Positions 1 to 13,400 of a DNA stretch of 64,000 bases are shown one piece after another. Position 1 is the first letter of the stretch, and each line of letters begins with the position of its first letter. The notes beneath the pieces are model-generated. The model searched no databases and was not told where the DNA came from. It was given only the letters and a program-made list of their open reading frames with translations. A program made the position numbers and the translations under genes. This DNA comes from Morella rubra. Taxonomy: Eukaryota; Streptophyta; Magnoliopsida; Fagales; Myricaceae. The stretch is from the NCBI GenBank assembly GCA_003952965.2, contig CM025849.1, forward strand, positions 35,305,942-35,369,941, given 5' to 3'.

Positions 1-993
1 ATGGCAGTTCTTGTCACCGCTGACCAAGAGCCAAAGGACTACTTCATGGTGGCCTCCACCCGGTTCACCAAGAGCGTGCTCACCGCCAAGGGCATTATAC
101 ACTACACCAATGGCAAGGACCCGGCCTCATCAGAGATCCCTGAGGCCCCCGTCGGTTGGGCCTGGTCCCTCAACCAATTCCGTACCTTCCGCTGGAACCT
201 CACTTCCAGTGCTGCCAGGCCCAATCCTCAGGGCTCCTACCACTATGGTGCAATTAACATTACCCGCACCATCAAGCTCGTGAACACAGCGGGCAAGGTT
301 GACGGCAAGCTTCGTTATGCTGTCAATGGCATCTCCCACATCGACTTGCCCACCCCACTGAAGCTGGCCGAGTACTATGGAGTCAAGAACAGGGGCTTCG
401 AATACAACACAATTCCTGATATCCCACCAATTCATGGTGCAGATCACACAATCACCACGGGATCTGTTGTTTTGAACATGACTTTCCGTAACTTTGTCGA
501 GATCATCTTTGAGAACCACGAGAAGAGCATCCAGTCATGGCATTTGGATGGATACTCCTTCTTCGCAGTCGCGTAAGTGGCTATAATGTCCCAATCGCTC
601 TTCGTTGATTACTTTGTCAAGTGGTTGATGATGATCGAGTAATTGATGGTTTTTTTTTTCTTTCTTCGTTTTGGCTGACCCTTAAATGACAGCATTGAGC
701 CAGGGAGGTGGACCCCAGAACGCCGAATGAATTACAATCTTCTTGACGCTGTGAGCAGGCATACAGTCCAGGTCTTTCCCAAATCGTGGGCGGCCATCCT
801 CTTGACATTCGATAATGCTGGAATGTGGAACATTAGGTCCGAGGTTGCGGAGAGGCGCTACCTGGGACAACAGCTCTATGCTAGCGTTCTCTCTCCTGCA
901 CGCTCCCTCAGAGATGAGTACAACATCCCTGACAACGCTTTGCTCTGCGGCATTGTCAAGGATCTGCCCAAGCCCCCACCGTACACCGTCTAA
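1..993 (+). CDS. SKU5-similar (SKS) multicopper-oxidase-like protein, 3' part
   Basis: The C-terminal part of a secreted or wall-associated plant protein of the SKU5/SKS family (pollen NTP303/Bp10 group), which is related to ascorbate oxidase. Exons are 1-572 and 693-993, joined across a GT-AG intron at 573-692. The stop is TAA at 991-993. The ATG at base 1 is probably an internal Met, because family members have several hundred residues before this point. The third cupredoxin domain is visible. The ascorbate-oxidase copper ligands are replaced: WHLDGYSFF stands where oxidases have HLHGH, and the final HCHIEPH-type motif is absent, with NAGMWNIRSE in its place. This is normal for SKS proteins and suggests a non-oxidase role in wall growth or pollen-tube function. 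Closest subgroup by recall is Arabidopsis SKS11-SKS14. The 5' end lies outside the window. Confidence 0.93.
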
Positions 994-2140
994 GACGATC
1001 CGCCTGCCTGCTGGCGTTATGCCGCTTCACACAATGAGTCAGAGGGAGCTAACAACGGATGCAGCGTCTCTTATGAGATGACAGATTAAGTTATGTAATC
1101 ACATGCATTTTTTAAGGAGAGAGTGGGGAAGACGGTAAAGAATAAGAGAATGGAAAACAAAAGAGTTGCAGCTTTTATGTCAACCTTTAGATCATGAGTT
1201 TTTATACTGTTCGTTTACATATACTGCCCTTTTTTTGCCCATTTTGGTAAAGGCTTGTTCGTTATTTTGTCCCTGTCTATAATTTTCACTACATTTTCTT
1301 GGATGTCAGTAATTTCTTTTAAGCTTTAAGATGTGGATTTAAGTGATATCACTTTAACTGCTTAATCTTGTAATAGTACTCCAGATCAATGACTCATTCT
1401 CCCATGGGTACATGTGCTGCAACAACGTACGTCTGCTCGAATCCACACTACTTACAAAAAAAATCCACACTACTTTTATGCCATCGATCATTTTAGAAAA
1501 GTATTTGATGTGATTTGCCCCTACTTTTTAGGATTAAATTTGATGTTCAATTCTCTCTAGAAAAGTATTCTCTCATCAACATATTGAACTAGTAATAACT
1601 CGCCGATTTACTTATATTTTTTAGAGAAGTAATTAGAAATGTTCTGTTTGAAGAGCTTCATATATATTTGTGTTTCGAAAGCGTGATTTGCGATAGTTGG
1701 GCATGGATATTATAGTATATGCCTAATCTATTAAGGGCTTAAGCAAGCACTTGATTATGACCAATATGGTAGAATTCTATTTCTGCACATAGATGTCATC
1801 TTACCATCCCGGGAAGGATGTAGGAGTTTTTTCTTTTTTCTAAGCAAAGATTCATAGAATAAACCTAGAATAAACCAAATACAAAGAGTCACGGGGGAGG
1901 GGGAGGATCATCACAGTTCAGGATCTCAAAAGGGATACAATGGGAAGGATGTAGGAGTTCGTCAACAACAAATATATTAATGATGACTTACTAATTTGAT
2001 TTGGAAGAATGGAGAGAAACCAATTATTGCATTCTAGAGATCAAGGTTGAGCAAAATCGGATTATAGTCTTAGATAAAAACCATGGTCTCTCTCTGATCT
2101 CCCTATACATATAAATATCATGTGTACATCTACGTACAGA

Positions 2141-2172
<32 letters not shown>

Positions 2173-3142
2173 CGAGGCTATGTAATTATACATCCGTATA
2201 TAATTATATCTCTACCATTGATCTCCTGAAGTGAAAAGTAGTACGCATTCATTTAAAAAAAAAAGTAGTATCCATTCATACGTTCCTGTATTCCATTAGC
2301 CAAAAAAAAAGGCATTGTCTGATCCCCTAGTTCCTTCCAAATGCTGTAACCAATATTGATAGCGGATGTGACCCATTTGACTTCTATTCATTGGAATCAA
2401 ATCTTGCGCCCCCTGGAAGATAAAAAGAAAATACATCTGAGAGTTTGCTCGATAGTTTCAACTTCGACTAATCAACCGTACGTGGAATCTGTTTCGATTC
2501 GAGTCGCATGGCTCTTAAAACCAAGTTTCTTCTTCCCGTTATAAATAAAATTCGTCGTGGACCTAACATCAACCACTCTGAAACTTGGCGGCTCCAACGA
2601 TAATCCAGCTCTAGGATATCTAACGCAATTCCCTTGTACCATTGCTAGCGTTGCGGTTTTCGCACTCGCTCAGCTAACAAAGCCTCCTGGCAGACATCCT
2701 TGCAATCAGCTATATATTCACCATGGTTACAGCAGATAGGGTAATTGCCAACCTATCAGCTAGGCAGGTAGAAAAGTACGCTTGATGGTCCTGATCAGTC
2801 TCAGAAAAAAAAAAATCACATCTAGAATGAGCATTATTACCAATGTAACGTGGGTGCCACACTATCAAACTTACAATCACAAATTTATGGGTTTTTTTTT
2901 TTTCCTTCCTCTTGTTATTCCCTAATTGATTCGAAATTAAGCTTGCCAAGCATCTCCGAGCTTTCTGTTGATCAAACAGAATATCGGATTATTTCAGACT
3001 TGAATTGAGAGAACAAAGAAAGAGAAGCTAATAACAGATACAACTGAGCATCATCGCACCCCCGACCAAACACATATTTGTGGCTCTAAACAACCGTAAC
3101 ATGAGCTTGTTTGTTTCATCATCACCAACCCCAGACTAGCGT
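994..3142. other. Spacer between convergent SKS and Pur-alpha genes
   Basis: The first few hundred bases are probably the SKS 3' UTR (AATAAG-like signals near 1139). The rest is AT-rich and has no convincing coding region. A pure AT dinucleotide tract lies at 2140-2165. The last part before 3143 would hold the Pur-alpha 3' UTR. Short open frames at 2356-2949 show no family resemblance. Confidence 0.7.
2140..2165. repeat. (AT)n microsatellite
   Basis: About thirteen uninterrupted TA/AT units in the SKS/Pur-alpha spacer. Confidence 0.9.
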
Positions 3143-6100
3143 TCATCTTTGAGGGGGATCCACTGTCCGAACATTTGCGCCTGTCATTCCTTCAATTCGA
3201 TCTTTGGTAATCTCCACAAAGTGACCAACTATTTCATGGAACTGCTTCAATCCTGACAGTGGGAGAATGATGGAAGAGCGATCAGAACCTGCAACCTGCA
3301 ATTTCCAAAGATTACAAGATAAACTACAACTACAAACCCTATAAGTTCAATAAGAAATTACACAAACAAATCCTCTGTAGTATCTCAAAGATAAGTTTTT
3401 TATAGGCACACCTCAGATATCCTTAGGAAATGGCCTCTGTTATTGCTCCCAAGATCAAAGAAAAATCTTTTCTGATCAGCTCTGATTACTTTTGAAACAC
3501 CTATGCTACCAATTTCATCCGGTGCCGGCAATTCAACAGTCCTGTCAACATTCGATTCAGAACTCGGGGCAGCTTGACTACTGTGGCCAGAAATGAAGCC
3601 AGCACCTACATCATCTGAAAGCCCAACAAGACGTTCTGAAGGTTCAGAACTTGGCTGTAAGCATCAACAAACAGGTGGGGTAGAAAAGGAAAAAACAATA
3701 AGCGTGAGACACCATTTTAGAAGTAGAAATATTTTCACTTGAAAAACAGTAAGGGGATGTTAATGCATGAAAATCAAGGAGACCTGATTGGGCAGTATGA
3801 AAAGCCTTGATGCTTCATTGATCTCCGCCAAAATGTTCCTAAATGCTGCCCACCCTTCATCACGGTTGCTTCCAGCAGGAACAATGATTGTACTGCGATT
3901 TCTACTAACAGAAGCTTCAGATACCTGCATCAACAGATTTATTAGAGCCATTATTTTACAATCCAAAACGACAGAGAAGCTTTAAAATTTCCTTCTCCAG
4001 TTAGCAATTGCTAGAACTCAGGTATAGTGAGATAACGAAAATTAGCATCTCAGGCAACAGAAAATAGATAAAGAGAAAACGTTTTAGGAGGGAAACACCA
4101 AGATCACATCTGGTCACAAAAGTTCCCACAAAAAGGAAGCAAGGGATGACTGGATTGCCGTGGCCTGCATAATGTAAGGAATTGAATTGAGTTATCCCTT
4201 CTTTGTAGTACGTTAGCAATCAACCAAACAGGCTCCCCAGGCCCTGCCCCCAATCTAGGATGGGAAAAAGTCTCATTTTCTTGGATGCTCAGGTAGATGG
4301 TAGCACCTCAAGTATCATATAGTCCAAATCATAGAAACTGGTCTAAAACTTGTGCACAATGGACCACAAACGCCACATAATTACAGAAAATATTAAAGGG
4401 AATTATAAGTCAAGTAGTAAATTATGACCATAACAACTAAGACACCACACCCCCCCCCCCCCCCCCCCCCCGCGGGGGTCTTCTCCTTCTCTCCTCCTCC
4501 CTTAACAAACAAAACACAGCCCAAAACCAGAGGAGAAAAAAAAAAAGGAGTGGGGGGACAGAAAATGTCCTTCAATCCCACCTCCAATTTTGGCCTCGGC
4601 ATTTCTAATGCCTGGCTCTGCAATAAATGCATATCCATTTAGAAAATATATATTTAAATGTTGTTGCTGGGCGTCTTGATATGTTCAGGCTACAAGCAAA
4701 ACATAGCTCCTATGATTTTTGTCATACATTTCATTAAGCTCCAAGTTCATAATCCATCTTCCTCAACCCCATCCTCAACTGATTCTTTTACTTCCTGACC
4801 TAGGTTTATGGATAGATTCTTAATATCAAATATACTTGGCACTTTTAGCTCGGCATTGTAATACATGTAGCTACCAGTTAGAAAAAGATTACAAAAATTT
4901 GGCGTGCATCAATACATAATACGAGCTAGTCTACACCAATTAGTAGTAATTAGGAATGCATCCCGAAATGAGAACCTTTACACCAATTGTCGTTATGAAC
5001 TTCATATAAGGCTTAACTAGTTCACTAGTCCTTAGTGTATGGTCGGATCTCAAACTGGTACTTAGAGTTTATTTCGTCCTATACTAGTCCCTGAGGAATC
5101 TTTCGTGCCCTGAAGTGGTCATTCCTTCAACTCGGTTGGCTCCGTTAACGAAATAAATCTCACGTGACTAAAGTAGACACGTCACCACCAATCGCAAACA
5201 ATCGCGTGTCCCCAAGTCACTCCAACTACTAAGTTGGACTGGTGGCTGTTAATTGAAAATTCACATCAACCCGTCTACACCACCTGGACCTAAAACGTCA
5301 TGTTGGACAGGTCTTTTGTAAAGACAACGCATCCCCTAGTGACTCGAGTACAAGTGGTTGCGATTGGTGGTGATGTGTCTCCGTTAGCCACATAAGATTT
5401 ATGCCATCAACCAAAGAGCTAATTAAGCTAACAAAATGGGCATGAAGGATTCCACAAGAACTAGTATAGAACGAAATAAACCCTAGAGCCAGTTTGAGAT
5501 CTAGCCATACCCTAGAACTAGTTGACTAATTATGCTAACTCTTATTCAATCAAATGCAATTATAGTAGCAAGTTGCCAATGATAGTAACAGTAAGAAAAC
5601 TGCCAATAGTGTCCTTTATAGAACATAAAGGAGTCAGGTAACCCTCATCGCACAAGATCCTGACGTGTCAAGCAGTTGCCGCAGCCAGAACTCAAAAGAG
5701 AGAAAAAGAGGTGAAAAAGGGTGCCCAAGTGTAGGCCACAATAATTAATTGAGTGCCACTCGCTTAAAATAAAACAATTGCAAATTTTCATCCATTGACA
5801 TGTTATTCAATGACATTCTCAATCAATGTAAGGATATTCACCAGATTCCCAATCAATCAAAGAATATCCAAGTGATCATCAGGAAGACAGTTATAAACAA
5901 AAAACATAAAGATATGGAAAGCATCAGAAGGGCAGAAAAGGGAGGCAGGAGGTGGAGGGAGAGGCAGAAGTATGACATTAGCCCAGCAAAACTGGCCTCA
6001 TCAAAGCAGTTTGTGTTTGTCGGTTTGACTGTATGCATGTCTTAGCATGACAAAATCCAACTCAAAAATCTTGAGTATGAAGTAGACTTGGGCTAGGCAC

Positions 6101-7036
6101 GCATGCAGGCTGTCTATTCAAGGAATTAGTTTGGAGGTGTTAAACATTCCTTATGATCAAGTCCACCGAAACAGAGACTTTAAGCAAGCAATAGTTAGGA
6201 TCCCCGTGGTTCTGTTTTCTCTGTAATAAATGAGCCTAGGTGGACGTAAATATGAGCAAAATGGCTAGGTGGACATAAGCGATCTCACTAGACGGAAATG
6301 AAAAAGATGAGAAAATATTCAAACCCATTGCAAGGCTGGTGATACCACTCCATGAAGTTAGACAAATACTTGCAATCGATTGCTCACGTAGTGTATGTGG
6401 TGCACCATGTAGCAGAATCTGGTGTATGTGGTGCATCATGCGGCGGAATCATTTCAAAAAGAAATGCATCCTGAATTTGAAACGATGAAGTGTCGAACAA
6501 CTTGTGTTGTATGAAATAGAAGAGAGAACCAGAGACACAGCCAGAAATATCAAGATGATAAAGAGTGAAGAGGACTCGAGAAAAAGGGGAGGAACAATAA
6601 TGAGTACCTTCAAGAAGCGGCCCCTCCGATTTTCGCCAATGTCGAAGTAAAAGACCTGAAAGCGAACAATTTGTAATTATAATAGATAACAAAAAGGATA
6701 AAATAAATGCGAAGGGTAGAGAAAAGAAAGAAATGCCTTGGTGTCGAGCTGCAATTCCTTGCTGAAGACTTCCTGATCGTCGGAATTGACATAGTAATTG
6801 AAGAGATCCAAGAACCATGAAATGCCGGAAAAGGGGACGATTATGGTGGACCTGGTGGCCGAGGTCTTCTCCGAGATCTTAAGATAGCGGCCCCGAGGGT
6901 TCTCCTTGAGATCGAAGTAGAAAAGCTTGTGCTCCACCTGCAGCGTTTTGCACAGCAGCTCCACGTCATTCCCTATCCCTCCTCCAATTACCCCACCACC
7001 ACCACCACCACCACCACCACCCGAATTGCCTTCCAT
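3143..7036 (-). CDS. Pur-alpha, purine-rich single-strand nucleic-acid-binding protein (PURA1-like)
   Basis: Five exons on the minus strand: 6737-7036, 6608-6655, 3784-3924, 3412-3654 and 3143-3295. They join in frame to 294 residues and a TGA stop. The product is the plant Pur-alpha protein, which binds purine-rich DNA and RNA such as telomere-repeat-like promoter elements. The Gly-rich N terminus (residues 5-22, coded by a triplet repeat near 6990-7020) is followed by three PUR repeats: LFYFDLKENPRGRYLKI in the first, VFYFDIGENRRGRFLK plus VSEASVSRNRSTIIVPAG in the second, and RFFFDLG-type sequence through RSSIILPLSG in the third. The end, VRTVDPPQR, is typical. The start at 7036 was chosen because it begins the family MEGN/MEAN-like sequence. 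Intron 1 (6656-6736) starts with GC rather than GT. Intron 2 is 2.7 kb and holds a C tract and a foldback element. Confidence 0.95.
4450..4471. repeat. Poly-C tract (22 C) in Pur-alpha intron 2
   Basis: An unbroken C run followed by GCGGGGG. In the Pur-alpha transcript, read from the minus strand, it is a G run able to form G-quadruplexes. Its length is likely unreliable in assembly. Confidence 0.85.
5010..5535. mobile_element. Foldback (long-TIR) non-autonomous DNA element in Pur-alpha intron 2
   Basis: The sequence around 5036-5107 (GGATCTCAAACTGG, then TTTATTTCGTCCTATACTAG) returns as an imperfect reverse complement at about 5440-5520. The inner stretch CACCACCAATCGCA near 5185 pairs with TGCGATTGGTGGTG near 5357. 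The unit is thus almost entirely a hairpin of about 520 bp, as in MITEs and foldback MULEs. No coding capacity is visible and no target-site duplication could be settled by eye, so borders are approximate. Confidence 0.7.
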
Positions 7037-8433
7037 TCTAGGTTCTATCCTTAGCTCTAAGAACGAAAGAAAGGAAAACAGGTATTGTCCTTGTAAGAAA
7101 GAGCAAAGCCCTAAGCCGTAAATCCTGTAAGACCTAAAACTGGCCAAAAAATAGAAAGAAAAGCAAAATACGCCCCCTATCTCTCACCCAGAGCACGTTA
7201 ACGAATCAAAAAGACTAATAAATCAAGATTTGAGAGAGTGGTTTGTGGCAGATCTGGAGAATAATGGGGGAGATAGCTAATAAACAGTATTAGTGGTTCG
7301 TTCTGTAAGTTAGAGGTTTGAAGGAGGAGGATGGATGGAAAGGAGAAGGTGGGAATTGACTCCGTCTCTGATTCATATCTGCCGAGTTGCTATTCTTAAG
7401 TATCGTTATATCCCATCCCATCTAGTCAGTATTTTGTAAGAATTCAAATGCACTCTCATTTCCACGACCAAAATCGCGTTTTTATTTTGGAAAGAAAGGG
7501 GGCAGGGACAGGGAGGCTCATTTCTTTACAGTTTACGCCACTCCTTACTATTCACCCACTGTCACAATTATTAGAATCCCTTCTGCTTTGTCTTTTTGCT
7601 TGCAAGTAACTAATTCCCATATCCATAAACGGCAGTTACGGATAAAAACCTTTTTGATCCACTGGCGGCAGTTACTCTGCTATTGACTTCGTTTTTTCCC
7701 ATGACATCTTAAAAGGCTTCCGATGATTTTCGCTTTGATTTTTGTTTTCGGAGGTACGCTATTTGCCTCGAGGTATCATCCTTGGGCTCGGTGCCCCCTC
7801 TCCTTTTCTTTCTTTTTTGATTTCTTTGTTTTTTTTTTTCCCGTCTTTTCATTCGTAAAAATAAGTATAGAACCAACCATTAAGGTGAGTGTAAAATCAA
7901 AATCTGCCGAAGAAGAAAAACGGTACACTTCCGGGGGCCCAAAGCGTGATTGGATTTAAAGAAGATCAAGGAAATTACTCTAAACTCCTCGTCTTTTAGT
8001 TTTCGTATTTACTCTTAACTCGTCGCTTAGAAAACCAGTCACTGCATTAACTCTTTGTGTCTAGGCGACTAGTCCATTAGTCTCATCTGAGTACACTTAA
8101 AAAAGAATTAAACAAAGTAAAATTTGGAATAGTAGAGTTTGTAAAACAGTGGAGGAAGAAATATTTATAATGAATTTTTTTATATTTATTATAATAGAAA
8201 TAGATGATTTGATGAGAAAATATATTATATTGTAATTAAAATAGATTGGCACACCGGATTGCAAAGTGGTCTGCTAGAACGAAATTTTTATTACTCTAAT
8301 CTCATGTCCTTTATTCTCTCAATTGTTCTTAATGTAGACTGACAATTTATGCCCGTGATGACTTGTAGTCTTATGTTTATTGGCTTATAAAAAAAAAAAA
8401 AAAAAAAAGGAAAGAATAAATAAAATTTTATCT
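7037..8433. other. Pur-alpha 5' region and spacer
   Basis: Holds the Pur-alpha 5' UTR and promoter (roughly 7037-7500), then AT-rich sequence with homopolymers up to the MULE. The A tract at 8390-8408 and the TTTTTA motif at the insertion site are the only clear features. No gene seen. Confidence 0.6.
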
Positions 8434-8442
8434 TCCTTTTTA

Positions 8443-8764
8443 GGGTTAATGTCCTTTTTGGACCCTGGGTTTTATGTCTTATATCAAAATGGTCCCTAGG
8501 ATTCAATTTTGCTCAAATCAATCTTTAAGTTATTTTTATTTGTCAATTTAATCCTTCCGTCCAATTCCGTCCCCTCCGTGCACAGTCAGCTAACGGTGGG
8601 ATACGTCACTTCCAATAATATCACGCCATGTGTACGAATCTGAAAAAAAAAAAAAAAAAAAATTAAAAGAAAAAACAAAAGAAACATACGTTTAAACCCG
8701 TGGAACTTACCTGTGGAGCTTACCCATGTTTAAACCCATGGAGCTTAGCCACGTTTAAACTAGG
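8443..8764 (+). repeat. Left TIR of the MULE
   Basis: Pairs with 15764-16107. The outer 210 bases are best conserved (ATCACGCCA..GTGTACGAAT next to an A tract). The inner part holds three tandem variants of a roughly 25-base unit containing GTTTAAACCC and GGAGCTTA. Confidence 0.85.
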
Positions 8765-10429
8765 AAATTTTCCCCCAATTTGGACCTAGAACAAAGCCGA
8801 CTGTCTCCCATCTCCTCGTTGTGTCGAAATTTGTTGTCCCAAACCAAACTGGTGGAGCCACCGACGCCACCGTCGGGCAGGGCCTGATTTGAGAAATTTC
8901 TTCTCTCACCGTCGTCCATCAAGCCATTTCTCTTTTTAGGGCTCTCACATTTCGCCCTACCAGAAGGTATTCAAATTTTAGAGACCCTTTTAAACTAAAG
9001 CAATTAAAAAAGGTGGTGTTGGAGTTTGTCTCTCATATTTTTATGTCTTAGTGGTCCCTTATAATGATTCGAGTTGTCTGTAGTCCCATAGTTTTGTCTC
9101 TGTTGTATTGTTGTCGTATACCTACATGCGTGGCCGCATAACTTGTTTGTTTTTTACTGATTTGAGTTGTGTCGGTTGATTGATGTTATTTAATGATTCA
9201 TGTGTTTTGTTTTTATTTGATTCATGTTCTTTTACTCTTTTGCTTGTTTTCTTTTTTATTTGACCAAAATATGCTGTCGGCTTTGACCAAGAACTTTTCA
9301 ATTTTTGTCCCAAAGAACATGAGCCGATGTACTGTATTATTTTGCATTTCTAGAGTTGTCATTGCTTTGTCACCAAAAGGTGGAAAAGGAAGAGTAAGAG
9401 GTAGGAGTGGGTGGGGCCGTGCTATTATCAATTGGGAGCTTTGTGAGAACGAATTTGTACAACTTGGGATTAATCAGAGCTTACTCTTAAAAAGTTCTTA
9501 TTTATTTTTATTTTTCAACATGAATGGGGGAGAGTAGAAAAAGACAAATCAATCTGGAAGGTGTAGCCTAATAAGGTTTGGGCATTATATAGATAAAAAG
9601 GAGAAGGTGGGATTTGGTGACAGTAGTTGCTATAGTTGGTTGGGTTTGGTTAGTTGAATAGATACACAGACACACTCTTGAATTTGGGTGGGGGAGGGGT
9701 TCTCCACCATTTTAAATGCTTTGAATTAGAACAAAGGAAACAGGTAGCAAATGTAAAAAGAGGGTGTTCGGTTGGTGTTTTCTGGCAGATAAAGGGGTCC
9801 ATCCAAGAAAAGAGAGAAGATTAGGTAGAATAATAGGGCATATGTTGTTTCTCATACAACTTAATGTGTATAGAATGACTTTTTTAAAATATCTAGTTTG
9901 ACTTAATTTTTTATCACATCAATCTGTTCTCTATTTTGTTGGTGACATCCTAGGTTCTCTGGTTGGTAGAGAATTGTGTTAGACTTTGAAAATTGAAGGA
10001 CTTTTAAAATATCCTAAAAGAATACTTGTCATGTTCCTATACAGAAACGGTTGGACAACAGAAGATTTTCTTCATACCTTGTAGAAGAAAGGACTTTGCC
10101 GTTTGACAACTGAATGTAAATCATACTTGGTGCTTTCTGAAGCTTCTATAATATTGGCACCAAATTTATCTGTCAACATTTTCAAGTGTTCTTATTCCTT
10201 TTTATCTAGCAACCTTAAATCATACAATAAAAAACATTAACTTTGCATACATCTTCAATGTTCATCCACTACTGTAACCTATATATGCATCTCATAGACG
10301 TGCATCTCATAGACGTGCATCTTTTTTCTATCGTCTTATTTGTGCATTGTATTTGTAGCATCTTATTTGTTTATTGAATTATCTGTATCAATAAATAATC
10401 TATTTACTCTCTATGTTACAGGGATAGAA
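8765..10429. other. MULE interior upstream of the transposase
   Basis: Likely 5' UTR and an intron of the transposase gene, since a 3' splice site sits just before the ATG at 10430. A 19-base phrase, GCATCTCATAGACGTGCAT, is tandemly repeated near 10287-10322. No coding region seen. Confidence 0.5.
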
Positions 10430-13400
10430 ATGGTGAAGGTGGTTATGCATCATGGTGGGTCAATTTCGGAGGACACCAACGCATGTGCTGGTGGGTTTGT
10501 TGAGGATGTGGGTACGGTTGAGGTGGACTACTTGACAGTCCCAGACCTTGAAGATGTGGTTGAAGGATATGGGTACATGACTGCTAGGGAAATGTTTTGT
10601 ACCTTAGATGACGAAGAATCAATCCACATGAAGCCTATGCAGAGAGATATGGATATCATAGCAGTCATCCAAAGGATTGAGGCGAAGAAGTCTAAAACAC
10701 TAATATATATGTGAAGCATGCTGTAAACGTACCTATTGTTGTGGGACCGATACCGGCTGATGGGGTTAGAGAGGAAGTACATGGAATGGGGAGTTGGAGT
10801 GAGGGAGGGGGGATAATGATCACAGTGACGAAGAGGGGGATGGGGCTAAAAAGGATAAAGAAGTCATGAGTGATTTCCATGAGTCAAATGATGTAGACCT
10901 AGACTTATATGACAGTAATTGCAATAGTGTGAAGGTTGCAAAGGAAGCTGGGGTTGCTGCAAAACAGTGGTTCGCCCGATGGAGTTGGGGAACTAGTCAT
11001 ACTAGGGCCAAAGGCGAAGTGGAGTCTGACTACGCTGCCTCCGAAAAGTGAGAGAGTTTAGATGAACATTGTCCTTCTGACGAAGTTGGTGAAGTTAAGC
11101 CAAGGCATCCTAAGAAAGAAAGTTTTCCGGAATATAAGGACACTTCGGATTTAAGGGCTAAGGTGATGTTTCAAGTGGGTGAAGTATTTAAGGATTGTGA
11201 GCAATTCAAGAGTGCACTTCGAACACATTGTATTCAAGAGGGATTTGAGTACAGCTTTGTAAAGAACGACAAAGTGAGGGTTAGGGCCATGTGCAAGTTG
11301 AGGTCTGGATGGGAGATCTATCTTGGTCAAACACGTGCAAAGGATGCACTCCAAATCAAGACGTACAACTCTAAGCACACATGTGGCAGCCATCATACAA
11401 ATAGAAAGGCCTCTGTTAAGTGGTTGGCATATCGGTACTTGGAGAATTTCAGAGATGATCCTTCTTGACACCGAGTGCACTACAGGGGAAGTTGCAAGAG
11501 AATATTTGATCGACATTCATCCACTTACGTGTAGCCGTGCAAGAAGGATGGCATTGAGGATGATTTATGGGGATAATGGAGAGCAATATAAGCATTTGGT
11601 GGATTACGGACTTGCAATCAAGAAATGGAGTCCCGGGAGCTCATTTTTTTTTTAAGAGAGAGCAAGCATGTTTCAAAGAATGTATGTATGTTTGGCTGCA
11701 TCCAAAGAAGGGTTTTTGAAAGGTGTCACCCTTATATATCAATTGATGCGTGCTTTCTCAAAGGAAATTTGGAGGGCAATTGCTGGCCGCTATTGGGAAA
11801 GATGTCAATGACGATATTTTTCCAATTGCATATGCGGCATGCGAGTCAGAGTGTAAAGACTTATGGACATGGTTCCTGAGTTGTCTTTTGGAAGATATCG
11901 GGAGTGTGGAAGATCATGGATAAACATTCATGAGAGACCGACAAAAGGTATTCCTTCTATCACTTGAATATATTTTTTTGAAACTTTTTTATATATAGTT
12001 TATATAATTAACTTATCGCTGTCCATGGTTCATATACAGGGTCTTCTTCAGAGTTTTGACATCCTTATGCCTGGAATTGAGCATCACATGTGTATTCGGC
12101 ACTTGCATGCTAATTTCAAATCTGAGGGTTACAAGGAAAGCCTTACAAAGATGCCTTATGGGCAGCTGCTTGTGCCTCCAATGAGACCGCATTTAAGTAA
12201 GTGATGCTGGCAATCAAATGCATGGATGAGGAGGCTCATCATTACTTATGGAAGCTTCATGTGCGGATGTGGTCAAGGCACGCATTCAACTGGTATTGCA
12301 AGAGCGACATGTTGCTGAACAACTTGGTAGAGTCGTTTAATGCGTGGGTGAGGGAAGCTCGCGACAAACTAATTCTGAGCATGCTTGAAATCATACGAAG
12401 GAAAATCATGACTCGATTTCAAACAAAGAGGGAGGGCATCCGGGCAAGTACGAATTAGATTTACCCAAAGATTGTGATGAAGCTTAAGCGGTCTAAGATG
12501 GAGGCAAGAAATTAGGTTTCTTAGTGGAGGTCAGAAATGTCATCTGAGGTTGACCACATTTGTCACCCAAGGTGTGTGGTTGACCTTAATTCACGGGAGT
12601 CCACCTATGGATGATGGCAACTTAATAGCATACTTGTCCTCACGCATGTGTTACAATTTATTTCAATAAAGAGCGGCCAGAGGACTATGTGCACAAGTAT
12701 TATCACATGAGTATTTACGCGAAGGCCTACACAACAGAGGTTTCATCAATGCCAGGTCTTGAAGACTGGTCTGAGCATGAAGGGGAGGAAATATTACCCC
12801 CGGTACTGAAGAGGCAACCCGGACGCCCGAGGAAAAATAGAAGATGTGCGCCAGATGAGAACGAAGAAAACCCGACCAAGCTCTCACAATGTGGGTATGT
12901 CGTGACTTGTGGAAATTGTAAAGCTGTTGGGCTCCATAACGCAAGGCGTTGTCCCGAACCTGAAAACCGAATAAGAAGAAGTGGCCTAAGAGAGTGAGAA
13001 AGCCAAAGAACAGGTACCTGTTTTTTACGTTAGAAGTTTGGTTTCTGTTTTAGATACGTATCTTTTTTGAAAATGACATGTAAGTGTAATTATATATCCA
13101 GGCCACACGTGGTGAAGCTGGTGAAGCATGTGTTGAAACTGAACCCTCACATGGAGGGGAGGACATTTCCAGTGGGACCCAACAAGCATAGTGATATAAG
13201 GAGGATGCAAAGAATGGTGTGGATCCAGATTTAATGTTCATTTAGTAACTGTTTGTTAGTGTTTAATTGACATTTGGTTGACATGTTTGGTTGCTTTGCA
13301 GGTGGGAGATGATCTTGCTGCCCATGCTATGTCACAGCCTACGGAGCAACAAATGCATGATCAGGTGTGTCACAAAGCCAACCAATACCACCGAGACGAA

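Noticed and set aside
2140-2165. AT tract as a scaffold-attachment or origin site
   Set aside because: A simple dinucleotide repeat alone does not support either role.
4393-4642. Proline-rich or glycine-rich small proteins over the C tract
   Set aside because: They are only translations of the homopolymer in both directions.
6384-6818. 144-residue minus-strand frame overlapping Pur-alpha intron 1, exon 2 and intron 2
   Set aside because: Its frame conflicts with the conserved Pur-alpha exon 2 and has no family resemblance.
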